From contig CAZGFQ010000063.1 in assembly GCA_964525185.1 (NCBI GenBank), positions 1 through 7,244 of the forward strand: DNA of 7,244 nt. Reading direction: 5' to 3'. This document shows, in pieces, positions 1 through 5,340 of the stretch (its first letter is position 1; each line of letters begins with the position of its first letter). Below the pieces are notes generated by a model that was given only the letters and a program-made list of their open reading frames with translations, was not told the DNA's origin and ran no database searches. This DNA comes from JABHGY01 sp964525185. GTDB taxonomy: Bacteria; Fidelibacterota; Marinisomatia; Marinisomatales; UBA1611. A program made the position numbers and the translations under genes.

Positions 1-91
1 TATTTGGGATTTTAATATAATCAATTAAAGCGGGAGTAATTTCATTATCCCAAAAGGCGTTTAAGTAATTTTGTAATGCTTCATTATTCAT
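1..91 (-). CDS. Probable M20-family metallopeptidase, N-terminal fragment cut by the window edge
   Basis: Only the first 30 codons are present, starting at the ATG at 89-91. The peptide begins MNNEALQNYLNAFW and continues with an acidic-hydrophobic stretch ending in LIDYIKIPN. The pattern of a Trp, then 'I-x-P-x-L-x-x-Y-I-x-I-P-N', resembles from memory the N-terminus of M20 (ArgE/DapE/CNDP-type) dipeptidases, where this segment precedes the zinc-binding catalytic domain. Those are cytoplasmic Zn-dependent peptidases or deacylases. None of the metal ligands are in the window, so the family call rests on this short segment alone. A weak Shine-Dalgarno (GAGAA) lies a few bases upstream. The gene points away from the rest of the window and has 241 nt of non-coding DNA between it and the methyltransferase stop, so it is probably a separate transcription unit or the distal end of a loose one. 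Confidence 0.5.
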   Translation of the reverse strand, partial: MNNEALQNYLNAFWDNEITPALIDYIKIPN

Positions 92-195
92 TTATTTTCT
101 CAATGTATAAAAGGTGAATAGGATATAATTATTTCATGGAAAATTTACGAATGATCCAATTTATATTTTACTCGTTTAATGCAGTAAGTATTGTC

Positions 196-226
196 ATTCC
201 GGAATTTTAAAAAAAATATCCGGAAT
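196..226. repeat. REP-like palindromic element with GTCATTCC / GGAAT ends
   Basis: Perfect 8-bp inverted arms, ATTCCGGA (196-203) and TCCGGAAT (219-226), flank a 15-nt A/T loop. With flanks the outer edges read TTGTCATTCC and GGAATCTA. That is the hallmark edge of a common class of dispersed bacterial intergenic palindromes (GTCATTCC...GGAATC). The inner A/T tracts can pair imperfectly, which lengthens the stem. On the plus strand the right arm is followed by CTATTTTT, so a terminator role is possible, but no plus-strand gene ends here. On the minus strand it lies downstream of the methyltransferase. Copy number elsewhere in the genome cannot be seen. Confidence 0.5.
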
Positions 227-247
227 CTATTTTTAATAAAGCTATAG

Positions 248-264
248 TTTTTTCCTGGAAAAAA
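248..264. repeat. Short AT-rich perfect palindrome
   Basis: TTTTTTCC and GGAAAAAA are perfect 8-bp arms around a single central T. A transcript in either direction could fold into a short, weak stem with a 3-nt loop, followed by no strong U-tract. It lies about 70 nt beyond the methyltransferase stop, so it could be a weak 3'-end structure or a protein-binding site. No function can be assigned. Confidence 0.3.
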
Positions 265-332
265 TTGTTATAAAGATGACGATATTTTTTATGAAAGACG
301 GCACTAACTAAAAAGCTTAATAGACGATAGCG

Positions 333-1139
333 TTAATTTATTTTAGACAGAGCGGCGCTTAAATAAACAAGAGACCCATCTTGAAATGAATCGTAAACTT
401 TACTTCCTTCTACACCCGCATAAGATTCGAATACTTTGTGAACGAAACCGGGAACCGTTTCACGTATGGCTTTTTTTCTGCTCTTCGTCATTTGGCTAAG
501 GGCTGATAATATGTTTGTAGTAATATCACGTTTCTGAAGAAGATTAAAACCCACCTTTTCAAATTGATTAAATACAGTTTCCTGGTTTTCTGAAGGGCGC
601 AAATCACACCAAAGAAAATACCCTCCCGGTTTTAATACGCGACTTACCTCTGATAAAAATTGATCTACATTTCCATAACAATGAGATGATTCTACATTTA
701 AAACAACATCAAAAGTTTCGCCGGCAAAAGGGATATTTTCAGAATCGCCCACAGTAAAAGAAAGATTCTCAACGTCATGGATGGAGTTACACAAATCAAC
801 AGCAGAATCGGAAATATCCAATCCTACTACAGAAGATGGTTGAAGATAGCGAGACACATAAGACGCTCCTCCGCCACGACCAGACCCAACTTCTAATATC
901 GTTTTCCCACTTAATTCTATTTGGGATGCCACATGATGGTATAAATGAATGGGGTATCGCTCATGTTCGTCCTTGGTGTGTAATTCTGGGAAAAAGCCAT
1001 TTTCATCAAACCCATAATTCATGAATTTAAAATCAGAATTTTTCGCCTTATTGGCAAAAATATTATACCACTTTTTCCAGAACCAGCGCTTTGTGGAAGG
1101 GGAGAATTGGATAAACCAAACAATTATTTTTTGTAGCAT
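333..1139 (-). CDS. Class I SAM-dependent methyltransferase (Methyltransf_11 type)
   Basis: A 268-aa protein with the full Rossmann-fold methyltransferase signature. Motif I is ILEVGSGRGGG at residues 81-91, binding S-adenosylmethionine. An acidic ribose-binding residue is D108 (VVGLDIS). The adenine-contact region GDSENIPF is at 131-138, the motif-IV-like strand FDVVLNVESSHCYG at 143-156, and the post-strand VLKPGGYFLWCDL at 168-180. The N-terminal 40 residues are basic and aromatic, and the C-terminal 90 residues are helical, as in small-molecule or lipid methyltransferases. It vaguely recalls the phthiotriolone/sterol type, but the substrate cannot be read from the sequence. No signal peptide is convincing, so it is likely cytoplasmic. 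No Shine-Dalgarno precedes the ATG at 1139, and an in-frame TGA lies shortly upstream. It sits 76 nt after the lipoprotein gene on the same strand. A link to the envelope operon is therefore possible but unproven. Confidence 0.88.
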   Translation of the reverse strand: MLQKIIVWFIQFSPSTKRWFWKKWYNIFANKAKNSDFKFMNYGFDENGFFPELHTKDEHERYPIHLYHHVASQIELSGKTILEVGSGRGGGASYVSRYLQPSSVVGLDISDSAVDLCNSIHDVENLSFTVGDSENIPFAGETFDVVLNVESSHCYGNVDQFLSEVSRVLKPGGYFLWCDLRPSENQETVFNQFEKVGFNLLQKRDITTNILSALSQMTKSRKKAIRETVPGFVHKVFESYAGVEGSKVYDSFQDGSLVYLSAALSKIN

Positions 1140-1199
1140 GATGGAAATGTACTTTATTATTCATTAAGCGCATATAATATTTTTATTAGGAAAACCTAT

Positions 1200-1229
1200 A
1201 AAAAAAACCATCAAGCTACATGACAATGG
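1200..1229 (-). terminator. Possible intrinsic terminator at the end of the envelope operon
   Basis: Read on the minus strand, CCATTG (from 1229) can pair with TTGATGG (ending at 1208) as four Watson-Crick pairs plus two G-U pairs over a loop of about 10 nt. It is followed at once by eight T residues (1207-1200). The hairpin overlaps the lipoprotein stop codon at 1216-1218. The stem is short and poor in G+C, so termination may be partial, leaving some read-through into the methyltransferase gene. Confidence 0.35.
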
Positions 1230-2727
1230 ACACACCAACAATAAATATGAAACTAAAACCCGCAGCCTTTAAAATAGCGTAAGAATCTCTTTGACGTAAA
1301 CGACGAGATTCTTTTATATATATTTCGTCGTAGCGCGCAACGTCATCACTTGTAGCATTTTTTAATTCTTCAGGATAAACAACATGAGACTTTATAGTAT
1401 TTACAAGAATACTAGGGGCAACAGCAAGCCCCAGGCTTCCACCAGCAAGAAAAGGTAAAAACTCATCTGTCAAAATAATTCCCGCCATACTCCCCACAAA
1501 GCCACCCCCCAGAGATGCCACTCCACCGCCTAAAACCCACCCGAATGAAAAATGGTTCTTTTTTGCGAGGCGTTTTGCAGTAAAGTTTAATTCTTGATGT
1601 GTAAACGAAGTACGTTCGCTTGATTCACCCAACAGAGAAGGCTGAGATTCTTTGGTCTTTTTATCGATAACAGTTGGTGGTTTTTCGTCAATTAAATCAC
1701 CCGTTTCTGGATTAAAAATAATTTCTTTTTTATGCTGAATTGTTTCGCCCGTATTTGGGTCATAAAGAATTTTACTTTTAGGCAGAATAACGCTCCCCGT
1801 TTCAGGATCAAAGAGCAGTTGACTGTCTCCTTGATTTGGGTCTCCTATTTCTGGATTATACGTGGTATCCGTATTTAATTGTGGTATAAACGGTTTTGGG
1901 TAAGGTTCATCTTTTTGGCGCAGTATTTTTTTTGGTTTAAAAAAATTCATGCCGGCGCTTGCAGACAATATAAACGATCCTCTAGGTTCGGGTGAATAAT
2001 CTTCCCAAGAAAAATAATTTAATTGCGATTCATTCACAGCGGGAGGAAAGTCAGAAGAGTTAAATGAATTTTGTAGGAAAGTTCCATCGACCTGAAGCTG
2101 AAAGGAAGAATTTTGAAAATAAAACTCAGAACCAAGAGTAAACCCCAACCCAAAGGAAGTAAAGGCGTATTTCATGTTTTGTTGATTGTAATACCACGAT
2201 TCATAATTTGAATAATAATAATCTACAACTTCACCTAACTCACCAGATGCAAACAACCCATGTAGTCCCCAATAATGTGGACTTTCCTTATGTGAAACAC
2301 TGATAAGAGATGGCCTAAAATGAAAAACGACACCACCCTGAAAATCATAATCATTTTGACTTGTAACAGCTAAATTGAATTCCCCCTGTGCGCCAAGCTT
2401 CCAAAGGTTTGATGAATTGAATTGGACATATTTTTTATAATCATATCCAACGACATGGCCAAGCCCATCTCGCACAAACCCACCACCCAAATATGGTCCA
2501 TGCTCTGATTCGCCTCCACCTTTTAAATAAGCTATTTCAGCCCTAACTCCAGAAACTCCTGTTTCATCAAACGGTTGATGCATTTCATTTACACCACCAA
2601 AAGAACCTATTATTCCACCAGAGCGGACCACTTCTCCTTTTGCGAGTTTTTTCTGAGTTCGAATATGGGCATTATTGTGGCACCCAGAAATCATTAGGGA
2701 TGCTACTATATATAACAGATAGCGAAT
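1216..2727 (-). CDS. Repeat-bearing envelope lipoprotein with barrel-like domain, probable ATT start
   Basis: Not a family I recognise. The first in-frame ATG (2694) falls inside a signal peptide, only four codons before Cys, and has no Shine-Dalgarno. Reading upstream to the ATT at 2725-2727 restores a complete type II signal peptide, MRYLLYIVASLMISGC, with lipobox ISGC and acylated Cys16. AGGGG lies 6 nt before that ATT. The product is then 503 aa. No Asp follows the Cys, so outer-membrane sorting is expected. Residues about 56-263 are aromatic, Gly-rich alternating strands ending in GMNFF, like a small beta-barrel. Residues 290-353 hold four [YF][ND]PxxG units with a 16-residue period. After a polar linker, about 395-443 are Gly-rich hydrophobic segments (glycine-zipper-like). 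A charged 'YPEEL...RYDEIY...RRLRQR' stretch and a final hydrophobic segment (485-502) follow. It is the last gene of the five-gene operon, 9 nt after the previous stop. Lipid anchor, barrel and C-terminal hydrophobic segments together make the topology unusual. Confidence 0.72.
   Translation of the reverse strand: MRYLLYIVASLMISGCHNNAHIRTQKKLAKGEVVRSGGIIGSFGGVNEMHQPFDETGVSGVRAEIAYLKGGGESEHGPYLGGGFVRDGLGHVVGYDYKKYVQFNSSNLWKLGAQGEFNLAVTSQNDYDFQGGVVFHFRPSLISVSHKESPHYWGLHGLFASGELGEVVDYYYSNYESWYYNQQNMKYAFTSFGLGFTLGSEFYFQNSSFQLQVDGTFLQNSFNSSDFPPAVNESQLNYFSWEDYSPEPRGSFILSASAGMNFFKPKKILRQKDEPYPKPFIPQLNTDTTYNPEIGDPNQGDSQLLFDPETGSVILPKSKILYDPNTGETIQHKKEIIFNPETGDLIDEKPPTVIDKKTKESQPSLLGESSERTSFTHQELNFTAKRLAKKNHFSFGWVLGGGVASLGGGFVGSMAGIILTDEFLPFLAGGSLGLAVAPSILVNTIKSHVVYPEELKNATSDDVARYDEIYIKESRRLRQRDSYAILKAAGFSFIFIVGVSIVM
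1669..1860 (-). repeat. Four 16-residue [YF][ND]PxTG protein repeats
   Basis: Within the lipoprotein, YNPEIGD, FDPETGS, YDPNTGE and FNPETGD start exactly 16 codons (48 nt) apart. Each of the last three is preceded by two aliphatic residues (LL, IL, II) and followed by a hydrophobic position and then a charged or polar linker. The first unit is the most diverged (Ile in place of Thr). The DNA copies differ, so this is an old duplication kept by selection on the protein rather than a recent tandem expansion. Confidence 0.85.
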
Positions 2728-2736
2728 AATAATCCC

Positions 2737-3342
2737 CTAAAAACCCATAAGAAGAGAGAAAAACAACCATAAGCCGCAACCAACCACACAAAATAAGGCG
2801 GGGTTATTCTTAAAACTTTCATCGTTAAATATAGGCGCATTTGTTTTGTTTTGATGTTTTTGGCGAGCAATTTCTTCACGCACAATTTTTCGAACGTCTT
2901 CTCGAGTTAAAGGGTTTTCGGTTTTATCTTTTATATCATCTTTTTGGTTAGCGGATTTATTTGTTTTAATAATATCCTCAGTGAATGGGTTTTTGTTAGT
3001 AACCGGACTAGACTCACCTGTTGATGGTTTAAAAATATCAGGAATTATTTGAGAAATTTCACCTGTCATTGGATTAAAAGATGGAGGAAACAAAACATCA
3101 GCCGACACGGTATTTTGGCTACAATCAAACTCAAAAGGTTTTTCGTAGCCATCCAACACCTTACTTAATGAATTACAGGCATAATAATGAACACTATCAC
3201 CAATAAGAATATGAATGTGGTTCATGTAAGTGCCAACAAATTCCCCTTGCACTTTTATGCTGTTATTTAATTCAATAACAATTTTATTTTGCGCCATAGC
3301 AAACGATAAAACGAACACTGATATTAAAATTGTTTTATTCAA
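2737..3342 (-). CDS. Exported single-span membrane protein with Sm-like module and PxTG repeats, TTG start
   Basis: A 201-aa protein of no family I can name. The start is TTG at 3340-3342: an in-frame TGA lies immediately upstream, GGGGAG sits 5 nt before it, and it gives a clean signal peptide (MNKTILISVFVLSFAMA, cleaved before QNK). The first ATG comes only at codon 16, at the cleavage site. Residues 19-62 are a beta-rich module (x-I-x-L-x-x-x-x-x-V-x-G-x-F... HILIGDS) like those in the three genes upstream. Cys56 and Cys74 could form a disulfide. FNPMTGE (89-95) and FKPSTGE (104-110) match the repeats of the downstream lipoprotein. Residues 146-163 (TREDVRKIVREEIARQ) are a charged amphipathic helix. 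Residues 181-201 are a hydrophobic C-terminal anchor with two Cys. The start overlaps the upstream gene's stop by 8 nt, implying translational coupling. A likely role is a periplasmic linker between an envelope membrane and its partners; that is inference. Confidence 0.75.
   Translation of the reverse strand: MNKTILISVFVLSFAMAQNKIVIELNNSIKVQGEFVGTYMNHIHILIGDSVHYYACNSLSKVLDGYEKPFEFDCSQNTVSADVLFPPSFNPMTGEISQIIPDIFKPSTGESSPVTNKNPFTEDIIKTNKSANQKDDIKDKTENPLTREDVRKIVREEIARQKHQNKTNAPIFNDESFKNNPALFCVVGCGLWLFFSLLMGF
3013..3078 (-). repeat. Two [F]xPxTGE repeats shared with the downstream lipoprotein
   Basis: FNPMTGE and FKPSTGE begin 15 codons apart in the 201-aa protein (residues 89-110). They match the consensus of the 16-residue repeats in the next gene, including the aliphatic run (II, DI) ahead of the second unit. 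NPFTED and NPLTRED further on may be degenerate relatives. Confidence 0.6.
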
Positions 3343-3808
3343 TCAATCTCCCCGACACATCAACCTTAAGTGGCCTATAAAAGGATGACATACCAAACCA
3401 AAAACCAATACCCGAACCAGCGCCCGAACACAGTATAGCCACCACACGTTTTGGGTCATCTTTTATAGCGATAACACTGATGGCATATCCAGCCCCGGCT
3501 CCAATTAAAGCAATACCACCAGCAATACTCAGTCCACCGAAACCAGGCTCAACATATACATGCTCAACTTTTTTATGGTTATATACAATTTGTTTATCTC
3601 CCGTCGATAAAATAATATCATTTTCTGTAATATCAACAAGAGTACCCCGAACAACCTCAGAGCCAGGTCGGCCAAAATGAATTACTTTTCCAACAAAATC
3701 CTGTTTTAGGTTTTTTAATTGAAGGGAACGAACATCTTGATTAACAACAGAATTTTTGGCAAATAATCCAACAACACTTAAACTAACGATGAAGAATATT
3801 TTTAACAT
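3335..3808 (-). CDS. Small exported protein with Sm-like module and glycine-zipper membrane hairpin
   Basis: A 157-aa protein of unknown family. A longer reading from ATG 3850 would overlap the upstream gene and bury the signal peptide. I chose ATG 3808 because GAGGG lies 7 nt before it and translation then opens with the signal peptide MLKIFFIVSLSVVGLFA, cleaved before KNS. Residues 40-86 form the beta-rich module shared by this operon (GKVIHF... EVVRGTLVDI... DIILSTGDKQIVYN... VEHVYV). Two Gly/Ala-rich hydrophobic segments follow, about 90-113 (GGLSIAGGIALIGAGAG) and 122-143 (VAILCSGAGSGIGFWFGM), separated by a charged turn (KDDPKR). This is the small-residue pattern of tightly packed or oligomerising membrane helices. 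A polar tail ends at residue 157. The gene is 20 nt after the upstream stop and overlaps the next start by 8 nt. It probably forms a membrane-embedded part of the same assembly; no enzymatic motif is visible. Confidence 0.75.
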   Translation of the reverse strand: MLKIFFIVSLSVVGLFAKNSVVNQDVRSLQLKNLKQDFVGKVIHFGRPGSEVVRGTLVDITENDIILSTGDKQIVYNHKKVEHVYVEPGFGGLSIAGGIALIGAGAGYAISVIAIKDDPKRVVAILCSGAGSGIGFWFGMSSFYRPLKVDVSGRLIE

Positions 3809-3828
3809 ATTAACACCCTCTTTATGTG

Positions 3829-5316
3829 TTAAAACTCGAAGAACTCCCAATAAATATCAACATAAGGTTGTTGAAAATGAAGCCCCACACGAAAATTCTC
3901 ATTTATGGCATATAAAATACCAAAATCAAAATCAATTAAACTATTTCTTCCTCCTAAAGAATCGAAAGAAAAACCAGCAGAACCGTCTGTGCCAAAGTAG
4001 TCTGACATGGATTGATTTAATGTCATTGTTTTATATCCATTATCAACCCAAGCAGCTCCCACAAATTTTACATCCTTTCTTAAATCATATTCCAAAGACA
4101 TCCAAAACCGAAAAGGTACTTTATATTGAACATCACTATTCCAAGAAAGTGTTAAAGTGTCGCCCAAATCATCAATTACGGATGATTTTAACCAATCGCC
4201 ACGCCCCATCATTGCGTTACTTGTTTTTGCCCCTACTGTCCAACCAACCTTTCCGCGACCCGTTGGGTTAACGCGCCTAGATGAAAAAACAATATATGCT
4301 TCTGCATAAAGCATTCTTTCATTGTTTTGGCTTAAACCAACAACATCGTTAACGCTATAATCACTTTCATTTAACCCAACAGATGGGCTATCAACCTTTG
4401 TTACATTTATAGCATGAGAATATTTTCCCACCACACTTTTAACGGGGTAGTTTCGGTGAAACCCCAAACCCCACGCAGCCGCAACTTCTTTATCAGCTGT
4501 TTTTCTGTGGAAAAATTGCATTCTGGGATGAAGGTTTAAATCTCCAGAAAAATCAGATCCAAATTTTGTTGTAATCATAAAACGATCTGTTAAACCAAAC
4601 CCAACAGACAGCCCGCTTAAATAAAAGGTATTCCCATCTAATGGAAAAGCAGTAGGATCTAAAAAGACACTAATAACCTGCTCATCACCTTGATAGAATT
4701 TTGTTTTTTCTTCAGTTTTTACATCTAAAATGCCGCCATGGTAACGATTCATAGTATGAATGTCGCGCTTAGGAACAACAGCATCACCATAGGAGGTTCG
4801 CACCACAAACTCCTCTTGGGTTTCCCCAAGCACGCTTCCTTTAAATAATTCGCCTTTTTTATTTGTGATTTCAGCCGTTTCTGATAAAAATTCTTCAGAT
4901 GGAATATTAAAAACACCACTCCCTGTCTGCAATGAAACAATATCATCTTTAATGGATAAAATTTCACCATCTCTTATGGTTCCGTCTCTAAAGTGAAATC
5001 GCTTTTTCATTCCAACATCCAATATTGTTGCAATTTCAAGGGTTGGGCTTTTCTGCTTGGTTTGAACAAAAGGCGCAGGTTTCACAATAGCGCCCGCCTG
5101 AAATGCTTTAATAATTTCAGCACCATCTATACGGGTTAAGCCATTTATGTCCCTCCCGTAATTTTGTATTAAATAGGTGGTTAAATCACTTCCAACAAAA
5201 CCCGCATTTGTTGCAAGAGATCTAATTGCAGATTTTTGCCCCGGTAGAATTGTCCCATCTTGTGCACACAATATAGTCACAAGAAAAAGAACCATCAAAA
5301 AAGGTTGTTTTTTCAT
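3829..5316 (-). CDS. Outer-membrane beta-barrel protein with helical and Sm-like N-terminal domains (paralogue 2)
   Basis: A 495-aa exported protein of no named family. ATG 5316 is preceded by a strong GGAGGT with a 4-nt gap. The signal peptide is residues 1-18 (MKKQPFLMVLFLVTILCA, cut before QDG). The Cys there is not in a valid lipobox, since Leu precedes it. Residues 28-75 form a compact predicted-helical module (AIRSLATNAGFVG... LTTYLIQNYG... LTRIDGAEIIKAFQ). Two beta-rich Sm-like modules follow at about 103-144 and 146-190. From about 217 the sequence alternates like a transmembrane barrel: VFLDPTAFP, then NTFYLSGLSVGFGLTDRF. It ends with VGLHFQQPYVDIYWEFFEF, whose terminal Phe fits a BAM beta-signal. 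The upstream 404-aa protein shares the modules, the DPT/YLSGLS block and the terminal strand, so the two are tandem paralogues. This copy alone has the helical module and different loops. It is separated from its neighbours by 24 and 20 nt. Possible roles are a pore, a surface receptor or an assembly platform. Confidence 0.8.
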   Translation of the reverse strand: MKKQPFLMVLFLVTILCAQDGTILPGQKSAIRSLATNAGFVGSDLTTYLIQNYGRDINGLTRIDGAEIIKAFQAGAIVKPAPFVQTKQKSPTLEIATILDVGMKKRFHFRDGTIRDGEILSIKDDIVSLQTGSGVFNIPSEEFLSETAEITNKKGELFKGSVLGETQEEFVVRTSYGDAVVPKRDIHTMNRYHGGILDVKTEEKTKFYQGDEQVISVFLDPTAFPLDGNTFYLSGLSVGFGLTDRFMITTKFGSDFSGDLNLHPRMQFFHRKTADKEVAAAWGLGFHRNYPVKSVVGKYSHAINVTKVDSPSVGLNESDYSVNDVVGLSQNNERMLYAEAYIVFSSRRVNPTGRGKVGWTVGAKTSNAMMGRGDWLKSSVIDDLGDTLTLSWNSDVQYKVPFRFWMSLEYDLRKDVKFVGAAWVDNGYKTMTLNQSMSDYFGTDGSAGFSFDSLGGRNSLIDFDFGILYAINENFRVGLHFQQPYVDIYWEFFEF

Positions 5317-5340
5317 AATAACCTCCGTTTTTTTGTTGAA

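Noticed and set aside
133..143. TTTCATGGAAA palindrome upstream of the peptidase gene
   Set aside because: Only 4-bp arms in AT-rich DNA; expected by chance, even though it resembles the palindrome at 248-264.
836..1024. Plus-strand open frame of 62 codons inside the methyltransferase gene
   Set aside because: Antisense to the conserved SAM-binding motifs, with no ribosome site and no recognisable content. The other short frames (3480-3680, 5592-5786 plus; 4749-4970, 5643-5855, 7010-7234 minus) were dropped for the same reason.
1140..1215. Promoter for the methyltransferase in the 76-nt gap
   Set aside because: AT-rich hexamers resembling -10 boxes exist on the minus strand, but no -35 with proper spacing was convincing, so none was annotated.
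2695..2739. Stop-codon read-through fusing the 201-aa protein to the lipoprotein, since both are in the same frame around the TAG
   Set aside because: A fused product would place a lipoprotein signal peptide directly after a C-terminal membrane anchor, which makes little sense. The Shine-Dalgarno at the stop and the complete signal peptide argue for a fresh start at ATT.
3809..3850. Longer N-terminus for the 157-aa protein starting at 3850
   Set aside because: It would overlap the upstream coding region and place 14 residues ahead of a clean signal peptide. The GAGGG site fits ATG 3808.
3756..4271. Plus-strand open frame of 171 codons overlapping the 495-aa and 157-aa genes
   Set aside because: It lies antisense to two well-supported exported proteins. 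Its translation is rich in Asn, His, Pro and Gln with no domain or signal sequence, and there is no convincing Shine-Dalgarno. It is an antisense shadow.
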